DNA from: JAJFUG01 sp964473155 | GTDB taxonomy: Bacteria > Gemmatimonadota > Glassbacteria > GWA2-58-10 | Reading direction: 5' to 3' | DNA length: 64,000 nt | NCBI GenBank assembly: GCA_964473155.1 | Contig: CAYYNT010000005.1 | Coordinates: 49,051-113,050, forward strand | Shown here: one piece after another, positions 33,296 through 42,488 of the stretch | Numbering within the stretch: the stretch's first letter is position 1 | Layout of the letters: each line of letters starts with the position of its first letter | Position numbers and translations under genes: made by a program | The notes under the pieces: model-generated | Database searches by the model: none | Seen by the model: only the letters and a program-made list of their open reading frames with translations | What the model was told of the DNA's origin: nothing

Positions 33296-35170
33296 ATGAT
33301 GAAGACTGAATTGTGTGAAACACAAGGACCGGTATCAGCCAGCAACTGTTGTTGCCGGCGGGCCGCTGTGCTGGGGCTTGCGGCGCTCGTTCTGGCCGCG
33401 GGCGGTCTTCTCGGCCAGGCCGCCACGGCAGACACGCCGGAGGTACCGCGGATAGAGTCTGTAAGGATGACCGCGGCGCAGCCGCAGGACACTTCGGCCT
33501 CAACGATCTGGTATGATGATTTCAGCACGGATAAAACTTATACCGAGAAGCAGAACGACCGGGACTTGTCCTCCGGTTTCGGAGGCCGGGGCGGCTCGAT
33601 GATTTGCGAATATCCCAAGGGCTCGCAGGGAACCGGCAACCGCAAGGTGTTTTTCGGGGACAGTCCTTTCGGCGTGATGGCCCGGGCTGGAGAGCATTTC
33701 GATGAGGTTTACTGGCGGATTTATGTATACCATCAGTACGGCTGGACCGGCGGCGGCCCGGCCAAGATGAGCCGGATTACAAGCATGGTCGATCCAGGTT
33801 GGGCCCAGGCCATGATCGACCATGTCTGGTCGAGCGGAGAAACCCTGACTCTCGATCCGGTAAGCTGCGTGGAGGGCATCACGGTGCGCTCCACCACGTA
33901 CAACGACTGGAACGCGATGAAATGGCTGGGCAATCGCCCGACCGCCCAGATGCCAATATCGAGCACCGAGGAATCCGGCTGGTGGGTGTGCGTCGAGGCT
34001 CGCTGCAAGCTGAACACACCGGGCCAGGTGGACGGCGAGACACAGTTATGGATAGACGGGAAGCTGGAGGCTGAGCGCAAGAAAATGAATTTCAGGGGCA
34101 GCTACACAGCGCACACCCTGAACGCGCTTTTCCTCGAAGCCTACTGGAACGATGGTTCTCCGGTAAACCAGTACCGCTGGTACGATAACTTCGTCATCTC
34201 AACAAGACCGGTCGGTCCGGTGACCACCACGGTAAATCCCACCCTTTTCAAGAGAACCTATCATGGACCGGGAAAGCAGGCGGCCTGGGAGGTGGAACTG
34301 ACTTCCACGTCGCAGGGGACAGCGGTCTGGCGGGGATCGGTTCAGGGGACGGTTGACACGCTGAGGGTCAGCGCCGCCGCCGGTGAGTTCCTGGGGACGC
34401 TGGCCGGGCACACGGCCCTCGAGGCAGGCACGCGCTACTGGGCCAGGGTCCGTCAGCAGAGCACCAGCGGGACCTGGTCGGAATGGAGCCGCTGGCACCA
34501 GCCATTCATAACCGAGGGTGAAGTGGTGCAGGGCTCCCTGGACTGCGACTGGAACGGCGACGGGCGCGCCAGTCTGCTGGATGTTCTGGCGTTTATTCTT
34601 TTCCGCCGCAACCATCCCTCCGACCCGGCCGCGGACTATGACGGAGATGGCGCGCTTACGGCCCAGGACCCAGTGCGCATGCTGCGCGACATTATCGCAG
34701 GGCGTTGCGGCATCCCGTCGCTGGCCTCCGCGGACGAGATGAGGATATTGGATGCCGGGGCCCTTTTTTCCAGCGCCGACCGCGAATACATCCTCGGCGC
34801 GCTCGATCAGATGCGGTTGAGCGGCAACGAGAGAGAACTGCTGGTTGCGGCCCTTGACGAGGCCGGCCGCACGGCTCTTCCATCCGCTTTTGCCCTGGCG
34901 CAGAACTATCCCAACCCTTTCAACCCGCAGACAACCATCCCTTTTAGTCTACCGGAGTCGCAGGCCCCCGTCAGGGTCACACTCAAGGTCTACGACCTCC
35001 GGAATCGTCTCGTGCGCACCCTGATCGACGGGTTCAGGGAAGCCGGAAATTATTCGGTGTTCTGGGATGGGGCGGATGAGGAAGGACGCAAGGCGCCGAG
35101 CGGCGTTTATCTTTATCGCCTGCAGGCTGGTGAAAACAATGTAACTCGTAAAATGGTGCTCATGCGCTGA
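33296..35170 (+). CDS. Secreted lectin/LamG-like protein with dockerin-like repeat and sorting domain
   Basis: This is a 624-residue protein. A signal-like hydrophobic stretch (AAVLGLAALVLAAGG) is followed by a jellyroll-like domain (about residues 60-305, ending YRWYDNFVIST). A fibronectin-like segment comes next, then a calcium-binding dockerin-like pair (DCDWNGDGRASLLDVLAF and ADYDGDGALTAQD). The C-terminus is FALAQNYPNPFNP to RKMVLMR, a FlgD-like/type IX sorting domain. It is probably exported and anchored or released at the cell surface to bind or cleave glycans. No catalytic residues are assignable. Confidence 0.75.
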   Translation: MMKTELCETQGPVSASNCCCRRAAVLGLAALVLAAGGLLGQAATADTPEVPRIESVRMTAAQPQDTSASTIWYDDFSTDKTYTEKQNDRDLSSGFGGRGGSMICEYPKGSQGTGNRKVFFGDSPFGVMARAGEHFDEVYWRIYVYHQYGWTGGGPAKMSRITSMVDPGWAQAMIDHVWSSGETLTLDPVSCVEGITVRSTTYNDWNAMKWLGNRPTAQMPISSTEESGWWVCVEARCKLNTPGQVDGETQLWIDGKLEAERKKMNFRGSYTAHTLNALFLEAYWNDGSPVNQYRWYDNFVISTRPVGPVTTTVNPTLFKRTYHGPGKQAAWEVELTSTSQGTAVWRGSVQGTVDTLRVSAAAGEFLGTLAGHTALEAGTRYWARVRQQSTSGTWSEWSRWHQPFITEGEVVQGSLDCDWNGDGRASLLDVLAFILFRRNHPSDPAADYDGDGALTAQDPVRMLRDIIAGRCGIPSLASADEMRILDAGALFSSADREYILGALDQMRLSGNERELLVAALDEAGRTALPSAFALAQNYPNPFNPQTTIPFSLPESQAPVRVTLKVYDLRNRLVRTLIDGFREAGNYSVFWDGADEEGRKAPSGVYLYRLQAGENNVTRKMVLMR

Positions 35171-35179
35171 GGAGATTCG

Positions 35180-36736
35180 ATGAAACGCAGGGAGCTGATG
35201 CGGGCGGGGGCGGCGCTGGCCGCGCTGGGTGGGATGACGGCGACTCAGGCCAAGGCCGAACTGCCCTCGCATCTCTGGGAGGGATACGATTTCGGCCCCG
35301 GCCCACGGGTGAAAGACCGTTTGAACCAGGGGCCTTTCGGCGCGGAACAGACCGAGGTCTGGGCCACGATCGGGGCCACCTCGCAGACCTCGGCGCATGT
35401 CAGGAATTTCGGAGCGGGATTTGTCGGCTATTCCCACGAGGAGGGCGGCCCGGCCCTGGCGGTGCGCGCCGGACAGGAGAAGCTGGAATCGGCGGTGGAG
35501 AAGATCGCCGCCCTGCCGTTCAACGACGTGATCTATATCCGCTGCGACTGGCGCGATGTTCAGAGCGCGCCCGGACGGCTCGACCTGGCCCCGGTCTGGC
35601 AGGTCTCGCTGGATGCCGCCCGCCGTCACGGCCAGCGCATCGCGTTCCGAGTGCAGATGTCCAATCCCCGTCCCCAACCGGACTACCGCGCCCTGCCGGA
35701 TTTTCTGCTGAAAAAGGTTCCCATGCTTCCAATCGGGCCATATCCGGGCCGCGGCCAGGAAATGTTCGAGCCGCAGTACGACCACCCCGAATTCTTGAAG
35801 GCCTTCCGTGAACTGAACGAGCTTCTGGCCGCGCGCTTCGATTCCACCGATGAGGTGGAGTTCATCGACCTGATGATGTACGGCTGGTGGGGCGAGGGCC
35901 ACACCAGCGGCGCGGGCAACCCGTTCCGGGATTATTACACCGCCGAAAAGACCTTTGCCGGACTGACCCGCATCCAGCTCGAAACATTCAAGCGTATCCC
36001 GCTGGCCGTGAACACCCAGCCGGACGGCAACCGGGTGGGCAACAACGAGGTCCTGGACATGACCGTGCGCGCTGGCGGCTGGCTGCGCTCGGATAGCATC
36101 ATTCACGACGAGCCGATCCAGGTCGAGCGCCTCACCCACCGTCCCCCCTGGCTGGCCGTTATCATGGAGCAGGGCGCAAACCGCGCGCACGATATTGCAA
36201 AGAATCCGCTCGACAAGGGCGGGGTGAGTTACAAGGACAAATCCATGCTGCACTGCCTGGATTTGGGGGCCAATTACTGGGCGCTCTGGACCGAGGGCGA
36301 CAATGTCCGGCGCTACCGCGAGAAGTTCCCGAAGGCTTTCGAGACCCTGGAGGCCCGGCTCGGTCACCGGGTACGGCCCTCCTGGATCTGGCAGCGCGAG
36401 CGCTGGGACAGGCCGGAGCTTCTGCTGGGGTTCACCAATGACGGAGTGGCTGGCGTGCCGGGCGCGCTGCGCGTTACGGTGGAAAGCCGGGACGGGGCTT
36501 TCCGAGCCTCGGGGCGCCTGGATGCCGGATGCCCTTATGCCGGCAAGGTCCGCCAGGCCCAGTTCATCCTGCCGGAGAACCTGTTCGGCCAGGAGATAAA
36601 AATTCGCGGTGAGATCGAAACCAACGGCGTCACCCGCCCTTACCGCTGGTGCTGCGCCCAGCCGCTGGAGGCGGACGGGTCGTATATGGTTCGGCTGAAG
36701 GAGAAAGGCAAGCTGGTCTGGGGCGAGGTGCTCTGA
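35180..36736 (+). CDS. Exported TIM-barrel glycoside-hydrolase-like protein
   Basis: This is a 518-residue protein. It has a short twin-arginine-like leader (MKRRELMRAGAALAALGG) and a barrel resembling GH42/DUF4832-type beta-galactosidase-like proteins. Features are YIRCDWRDVQSAPGRLDLAPVW, FRVQMSNPRPQP and YGWWGEGHTSG, where the glutamate could be acid/base. A C-terminal beta-sandwich follows. GGAG lies upstream of the ATG. The assignment rests on the general pattern (W..GEGH) rather than a firm family match. Confidence 0.55.
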   Translation: MKRRELMRAGAALAALGGMTATQAKAELPSHLWEGYDFGPGPRVKDRLNQGPFGAEQTEVWATIGATSQTSAHVRNFGAGFVGYSHEEGGPALAVRAGQEKLESAVEKIAALPFNDVIYIRCDWRDVQSAPGRLDLAPVWQVSLDAARRHGQRIAFRVQMSNPRPQPDYRALPDFLLKKVPMLPIGPYPGRGQEMFEPQYDHPEFLKAFRELNELLAARFDSTDEVEFIDLMMYGWWGEGHTSGAGNPFRDYYTAEKTFAGLTRIQLETFKRIPLAVNTQPDGNRVGNNEVLDMTVRAGGWLRSDSIIHDEPIQVERLTHRPPWLAVIMEQGANRAHDIAKNPLDKGGVSYKDKSMLHCLDLGANYWALWTEGDNVRRYREKFPKAFETLEARLGHRVRPSWIWQRERWDRPELLLGFTNDGVAGVPGALRVTVESRDGAFRASGRLDAGCPYAGKVRQAQFILPENLFGQEIKIRGEIETNGVTRPYRWCCAQPLEADGSYMVRLKEKGKLVWGEVL

Positions 36737-36777
36737 GCCGCTGCTTTTCCAGTCCCAGGCAATAACCAGGAGGATGG

Positions 36778-37887
36778 GTGTTCGATATCGCCGATAATCT
36801 GCTGACAGGTGTCCTGACGACAGGAGCTTTACTGACGGCCTTTTCCATGGTTGAGGCCGCCCAAAAGCCTGTCAGCGTTAAGGAACTGGCCGGATGGCCT
36901 AAGATCGACGCGCACGCGCACCTGATGAGCTTGCGCGCAGAGGATAAAACAGCGCTGTTCGAAGCGCTCGAGCGCTGGAACACTCTCTGGCTGACTGTCT
37001 GCACACGCACAAAGGACAGCGTTCATCTGAACAGCCAGATAGAGCTTGCGGCAGCCCTGCACGCTGCGCGCCCGGACCGCGTGGCCTGGATCACTTCGTT
37101 CGACCTGGAGGGCTGGGGCAGGCCGGGATGGGACAGCCTGGCGGTGCAGGGGATTGTCAGGGACGCGGCGCGCGGGGCTGTGGGAGTGAAAGCCTGGAAG
37201 GATATCGGCATGGTGTTGCGCGACCCGGACGGCCGGTTCGTGCTGCTGGACGATCCGCGGTTCGAGCCTGTTTTCAGTTGCGTGGAGAGCCTCGGCCTGA
37301 CCCTGTTGATCCATACCGCCGAACCCAGGAGCTGCTGGCTGCCGCTGGAATCCATGCCCAGCCCGAACGACCGGAATTACTACGAGAACCATCCGCAGTA
37401 TCACGCTTTCCTTCATCCGGAGATACCGGACTACTGGACCCTGATCGAGGCCCGTGACCGCCTGCTTGCCCGTCACCCGAAACTGCGCGTGGTGGGCTGC
37501 CACCTGGCCAGCCTGGAGTTTGACCTGGACGAGGTCGCCCTGCGGCTGGAGCGTCACCCCAACCTTGCTGTCGATCTGGCCGAGCGCGTTTATTACTTGC
37601 AGATGCAGGACCGCCGGAAAGCGCATGATTTTATGATGAAATACCAGGATCGTATCCTGTACGGCACCGATCTGACGGTGGACAGCGCGGGGGAGCCGCC
37701 GCTGGAAATCGGGACCACGCTCACCCGGATGGATTCGGTTTATTCAAATGACTTGCGCTACTTTGCCACGGATGAGCGCATGACCGACTGGAAAGTTGAG
37801 GGCGAATTCCAGGGCCTGGCCCTGCCGGATTCGGTGCTGCGGAAGATTTTCTTTGAAAATGCGAAAAAGTGGCTCCTCGGACTATGA
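36778..37887 (+). CDS. Amidohydrolase-2 family protein, copy 1
   Basis: This 369-residue protein has a hydrophobic N-terminal signal. The amidohydrolase HxH metal motif is in KIDAHAHLM, with further ligands in LLIHTAEP, VVGCHLAS and LYGTDL. Family members are metal-dependent decarboxylases or lactone hydrolases. The start is a GTG only 4 bases after AGGAGG. An ATG directly after AGGAGG is out of frame and would be in frame if one G of the GGG at 36776-36778 were missing. It is a tandem paralogue of the next gene. Confidence 0.8.
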   Translation: MFDIADNLLTGVLTTGALLTAFSMVEAAQKPVSVKELAGWPKIDAHAHLMSLRAEDKTALFEALERWNTLWLTVCTRTKDSVHLNSQIELAAALHAARPDRVAWITSFDLEGWGRPGWDSLAVQGIVRDAARGAVGVKAWKDIGMVLRDPDGRFVLLDDPRFEPVFSCVESLGLTLLIHTAEPRSCWLPLESMPSPNDRNYYENHPQYHAFLHPEIPDYWTLIEARDRLLARHPKLRVVGCHLASLEFDLDEVALRLERHPNLAVDLAERVYYLQMQDRRKAHDFMMKYQDRILYGTDLTVDSAGEPPLEIGTTLTRMDSVYSNDLRYFATDERMTDWKVEGEFQGLALPDSVLRKIFFENAKKWLLGL

Positions 37888-37954
37888 AAATAGAGAAGAT
37901 ATGTTGGTCCGCCCTGTCGGGCAGTTGTTGAATAATTCTGGAATGGAGGCTTGG

Positions 37955-39107
37955 ATGTCAAGCAGGGAATCGAGAAAAAGGGGCTTCAAAGCAGCGGCCT
38001 GTGCGGGAGCCGCTCTGCTGGCGTTGTCGATGTTTTTTGGAGGCTGCGGGAAAGCTCCTCAGCCTGAAACCCAGCCTGCCGAGGGCCCCGGGATGACCGT
38101 TCAGGAACTGTTCGCCATGCCGAAGATCGATGCCCATGCGCATTTCATGGGCGCGCTGGAGGAGGAACTGCCGCCGCTGTTCGCCTGCCTGGACTCCTAT
38201 AACTTCAAGTGGTTCACTATCACCACCCGCGGCGAGGTTCCTCCCGCCGAGTTGAACGCCAAGGCCGATGAGGCCGCCAGGCTGCATGCTGCGTACCCAG
38301 AGAGAGTTTCCTGGGCCACCACTTTCCATCTCTCCAACTGGGGGCAGCCGGACTGGCAGGAAAAGGCCATCGCCTCGATCCAGGACGGCAAGGCTAAAGG
38401 CGCCGTGGCGGTGAAGGTCTCGAAGGACATCGGCATGGTGTTGCGCGACCCGGACAGCAGTTTCGTGATGATCGACGATCCGCGTTTCGATCCGATCTTA
38501 AATTATGCAGCAGCAGAACCTCACCCTGGTGGCACATATCGGCGAGCCGCGCAACTGCTGGCTGCCGCTGGACTCCATGACAGTGAACAACGACCGCAAG
38601 TATTTTGCCGACAATCCCCAGTATCATGCTTACCTGCATCCCGAGATACCCCACTACTGGAAGCAAGTGGCGTCGCGGGACAGCGTCCTGGCGCATCATC
38701 CAAACATGCGTCTTGTTGGTTGCCACCTGGGGAGCCTGGAGTTCGATGTGGATGAATTGGCCCGCCGTTTCGACATTTACCCCAATTTCGCGGTGGACCT
38801 GGCCGCGCGGGTCTGCCATTTGCAGGTGCAGGATCGCGAAAAGGTGCGGGCGTTCCTGATCAAGTACCAGGACCGCGTGCTCTACGGCACGGACCTGGGG
38901 GCGGGCCGCGAGTACATGCAGACCTCTATCGACTCGACTGTTACGCGTATCAAGGAAACCTACGACAAGGACTTCCGGTATTTCGCCACGGACGAGGAGA
39001 TGGAGGTCTGGGAAGTGAACGGCAAGTTCCGCGGCCTGGCCCTTCCGGCCGATGTCCTGCGCAAGATATTCCACGACAACGCATTGAAATGGTATCCCGG
39101 AATCTGA
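37955..39107 (+). pseudogene. Amidohydrolase-2 family lipoprotein, copy 2, frameshifted
   Basis: The gene starts at ATG 37955 with GGAGG 5 bases upstream and encodes a lipobox signal (FGGC) and KIDAHAHFM. The frame breaks near 38504, right after DPRFDPILNY, and resumes in another frame from ATG 38505 with QQQNLTLVAHIGEPRNC, through CHLGSLEF and LYGTDLGAG, to the stop at 39105-39107. Alignment with copy 1 shows no missing domain. The break equals loss of one AT pair from TATATG. It may be a true mutation, a programmed event or an assembly error. Confidence 0.75.
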
Positions 39108-39128
39108 ACCGGCCGAAGGCCGCCGGTT
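39107..39128 (+). other. Intergenic hairpin
   Basis: AACCGGC/GCCGGTT (39107-39113 and 39122-39128) forms a 7-bp stem with an 8-base loop directly at the amidohydrolase stop. No T-run follows, so it is probably not a terminator. Confidence 0.4.
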
Positions 39129-39149
39129 AACTGCAACAGGAGAGTCAAA

Positions 39150-41606
39150 ATGAGTTCCAGATTGAATATTTCCCTGGCGGTGCTGGCCCTGGCGGCTATT
39201 TGCACCGCAAGTTGCAGCCGCACGCAGGCTCCGCAGCCGCAGGCGTCGGCGGAGGCAGATTCCGCGTTTCTGACCGGCGGCTGGAAAGTGATCGGGCCGG
39301 GCGGCGGCGGAGGCATTTTCAAGCCCACTATCAGCCCGCACGACCCGGATATCATGCTCACCCATTGTGACATGACCGGGGCTTATATCAGCTATGACGG
39401 CGGCGACAACTGGCGCATGTTCTATACCTGCAACGTGCCGGAGGCTTTCGAGTTCGATCCCGTGGATCCGCAGATTATCTACGTGGCCAGCCGGGGGTTC
39501 CTCTGGAGCGAGGACCGCGGCAGCGGTCTGACATTCCTTCTGCGCTCCACAGACCAGGGCCGCACCTGGAAGATTGTCTACCCGGACCTGTCGAAGGCCG
39601 ATACGGCTTTTCATCCGGTGCAGAGCCGCGAGCTTCTTCCCTCGCAGGTCGCAGAGGGTGTCCAGGACGGGACGATACAGAGCGTGCAGGTCGACCCCTC
39701 GAACAACAGGAGAATATTCCTCGGAATGGCCCCGCTGGAAACTTACATGAGCCGTGGAACCGAGGCTCCCGTGCGGCAGGCCATGCTGGTTGTCACCGAG
39801 GATGCCTGCGCAACATGGCGCATGGCGGCGGAGCTGCCCGGCAGGAGCGTGCTGGCGCTGTTCCCCGGCGCGCCGGACGGGAAACCGGATGAGGTCCTGG
39901 CGTTCACTGAAAAGTCCGGAGCGCTGGTCGATGCGGCCAAAGGCACGGTCACTCCGCTGCCCGTGCCTGCCGAGCGGATTGTCTGCGCCGCTGGCGGCGT
40001 GGGCGCGAACGGCACGGTGGTGTATGTCGTGGGCTACAGCCGCCGGGGAGACAAGGCCGAGGGTGGGGTGTTTGTCAGCCGCGACCGCGGCAAAAGCTGG
40101 CAACCGGCCAGCGAGGGACTGCTGTACGGCGTCCCTGAGGGCAGCATTCCGATGCTGCGCGGTCTGGCGGTCTGCGAGACCCGGCCCGAGGTGGCGTATG
40201 TCTCCAGTTCCAATGACCGGGCTGTCCGCGGGCAGGAAGGGGCCTGGAACTACGGCATATTCAAGACCTCGAACAGTGGCGGGTCGTGGGAGCCGGTCTG
40301 GCTGGCAGATGGTGAGGGTTATCTGACAAAGAACCATGAGGGCTGCTGGCTGGACCGTCAGTGGGGGCCCGGCTGGGGCGGCAATCCGATCGACATGGGT
40401 GTGGACCCGAACAACCCGGACCTGGTTTTCGGCTCGGATGCCGGGCGCGCATACCGCTCGCGCGATGGAGGCCGCACCTGGAAACAGATCCACAGCCACC
40501 TGAACCCGGACAGCACGTGGTCCACCAGCGGACTGAATGTCACCACCTGCTACGGTGTGATTTTCGATCCGTTCGATGAGAACCATTTCTTCATCACCTA
40601 CACAGATATCGGACTTTTCCACACCCTGGACGGCGGCAAAAGCTGGCTCCATTCTGTCACCGGCGCGCCGCATCCCTGGACCAACACCTGCTACTGGCTG
40701 GCTTTCGATCCGGCTGAAAAGGGCCGCGCCTGGGCGGTGTGGGGCAATGCCCACGACCTGCCGCGGGACAAGATGTTTGGGCGTGACGGCAGCTTTGACC
40801 GCTACCAGGGCGGTGTGACAGTCACCACGGACGGCGGTCGCACCTGGAGCGTGGCCGGAACAGGGGTCCCGGCGAACGCTGTCTCCACCTGCGTTCTGGT
40901 GGACCCGGAAAGCCCGGCGGACAGCCGGACCTTGTACATAACCGTGTATGGTCAGGGAGTGTACAAGAGCGCCGATGGCGGGGCGACCTGGGCCACGGCC
41001 AACAACGGTCTGGGAGGCAATCTCTACGCATGGCGTATCACCCGCACGCCAGGAGGACGGCTCTATCTTCTGCTGACCCGCGGCCGCCGTGGGCCGGAAA
41101 CCGTGGACGGCGAGCTGTACACCAGCACTGACGGGGCTGCGTCCTGGCAGAAAGTGGCCCTGCCCGAGGGTGTCAACGCACCGCACGATATAGTGCCTGA
41201 CCCGCAGGAGGAAAAACGCGTTTATCTGGCCTGCTGGACCCGCAAGGGAGAGAACGGTATCGACGCGGGCGGGGGAGTGTTCCGCAGCGAGGACGGCGGA
41301 GCGAGCTGGAAGAGCATATTCGACGGAAGCATGCGGGTCAACTCGCTGGCGGTCAGTCCGCAACAGACTGAAACCATCTTTATCAACACCTTCCAGAACT
41401 CCGCCTGGCGCAGCGATGACCGCGGGGAGAGCTGGAAACGCCTCGAGGGGTACCGTTTCAAGTGGGGCCAGCGTCCCAATATCAACCCGAAGCGGCCGGA
41501 CCTGATCTACCTGACCACCTACGGCGGCAGCGTGTTTGTCGGGCCGTCCCACGGTGTGCCAGGCGCATCCGAGGACATAGTCAACATGCCCTCCGCCTGG
41601 TGGTGA
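39150..41606 (+). CDS. BNR/sortilin-like beta-propeller lipoprotein
   Basis: This 818-residue protein has a lipobox (TASC followed by SRT). It contains about ten Asp-box motifs (S/T-x-D-G/Q-G-x-T/S-W), for example ISYDGGDNW, STDQGRTW, SRDGGRTW, TLDGGKSW, SADGGATW and SEDGGASW. This indicates one or two multi-bladed propellers of the GH74/VPS10 type. It may be a xyloglucanase-like hydrolase or a binding scaffold; catalytic aspartates cannot be assigned by eye. Preceded by GGAGAG, in the same orientation as the glycan genes. Confidence 0.78.
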   Translation: MSSRLNISLAVLALAAICTASCSRTQAPQPQASAEADSAFLTGGWKVIGPGGGGGIFKPTISPHDPDIMLTHCDMTGAYISYDGGDNWRMFYTCNVPEAFEFDPVDPQIIYVASRGFLWSEDRGSGLTFLLRSTDQGRTWKIVYPDLSKADTAFHPVQSRELLPSQVAEGVQDGTIQSVQVDPSNNRRIFLGMAPLETYMSRGTEAPVRQAMLVVTEDACATWRMAAELPGRSVLALFPGAPDGKPDEVLAFTEKSGALVDAAKGTVTPLPVPAERIVCAAGGVGANGTVVYVVGYSRRGDKAEGGVFVSRDRGKSWQPASEGLLYGVPEGSIPMLRGLAVCETRPEVAYVSSSNDRAVRGQEGAWNYGIFKTSNSGGSWEPVWLADGEGYLTKNHEGCWLDRQWGPGWGGNPIDMGVDPNNPDLVFGSDAGRAYRSRDGGRTWKQIHSHLNPDSTWSTSGLNVTTCYGVIFDPFDENHFFITYTDIGLFHTLDGGKSWLHSVTGAPHPWTNTCYWLAFDPAEKGRAWAVWGNAHDLPRDKMFGRDGSFDRYQGGVTVTTDGGRTWSVAGTGVPANAVSTCVLVDPESPADSRTLYITVYGQGVYKSADGGATWATANNGLGGNLYAWRITRTPGGRLYLLLTRGRRGPETVDGELYTSTDGAASWQKVALPEGVNAPHDIVPDPQEEKRVYLACWTRKGENGIDAGGGVFRSEDGGASWKSIFDGSMRVNSLAVSPQQTETIFINTFQNSAWRSDDRGESWKRLEGYRFKWGQRPNINPKRPDLIYLTTYGGSVFVGPSHGVPGASEDIVNMPSAWW

Positions 41607-41651
41607 GACAAGGCTGCAAAAGAAAACCGGACACAAGAGGCTTGATTGAAG

Positions 41652-42488
41652 ATGAAGACAACCTGTTTCCTGTTTCTGGCGTTGCTGACGGGTCTGGCGG
41701 CCCTGCGGGCTGAAAGCCTGACGGACCTGGCCGCTGGCCTGGATTCGCCTCAGCCCGCGGTGCGCCTTGCCGCGGTGCGTTCCCTGGCCCTGGATTATCC
41801 GAAGGAATCCATTCCCCGGATGCTGCGGGCGTTTGAGGACACCGATCCGCTGGTGCGCGAGCGCGCGGTCCAGGCGCTGGGAGTCTCGGGCGGCCCGGAG
41901 CATATCGCCGCGCTCAGGAATGCCCTGGATGACCCGGTCTGGTATGTCCGCTGGCGTTCGCTCCAGGCGCTGCAGCGCCTGGGAGCGCGCGACCTGGGCG
42001 GTTCGGCGGATGCCCTTACCGCGGATGAGAGCTGGCAGGTGCGGGCGAGTCTGTACGAACTGGCCGGGGATATCCTGGCCGGGACGCTTCGTCAGGCCTC
42101 GCGCGAAAAGCAAGTGGAGATTCCGGCGCGCGGTCTGCTGATCCGGGGACTTGCCGACAGGGATGAGCGGGTCTGTCTGGCCGCCGCCGGGGCGCTGGCG
42201 CGCAATCACGACACCACGGCCCTGGAGCCGCTGCTCGGCCTGCTCAAGGACGGCTCGCTGTTCACCAGAGACGGCGCCGCGCTGGCTTTGGGCGTTCTGG
42301 GAGACAAGAGTGCCGTACCGGCCCTTATCGAAGCCCTTGCCGACCCGCGCAACGAGGCGAGCGATGAGGGGCGCGACTGGGCGCGCTGGGGAGTGGTAAA
42401 AGCCCTGATGGCCTTGAGCGGTAAGGATTTCGGACTGGATGAAGCCAAATGGCGCGAATGGATGGAGGCGGGCAATGGAAAAAAATAA
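41652..42488 (+). CDS. Exported HEAT-repeat protein
   Basis: This 278-residue protein begins with a signal peptide (MKTTCFLFLALLTGLAALRAES). About six HEAT-like units follow, with patterns such as LDSPQPAVRLAAVRSLA, FEDTDPLVRERAVQALG, LDDPVWYVRWRSLQAL and LADRDERVCLAAAGALA. Such repeats make protein-binding solenoids. The ATG at 41652 is chosen over a TTG at 41646. The 3' end overlaps the next gene by 14 bases, so the two are co-translated and may interact. Confidence 0.78.
   Translation: MKTTCFLFLALLTGLAALRAESLTDLAAGLDSPQPAVRLAAVRSLALDYPKESIPRMLRAFEDTDPLVRERAVQALGVSGGPEHIAALRNALDDPVWYVRWRSLQALQRLGARDLGGSADALTADESWQVRASLYELAGDILAGTLRQASREKQVEIPARGLLIRGLADRDERVCLAAAGALARNHDTTALEPLLGLLKDGSLFTRDGAALALGVLGDKSAVPALIEALADPRNEASDEGRDWARWGVVKALMALSGKDFGLDEAKWREWMEAGNGKK

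Noticed and set aside
31187..33325. A 712-codon minus-strand frame
   Set aside because: It is antisense to the GH36-like lipoprotein gene, which has clear catalytic motifs and a lipobox.
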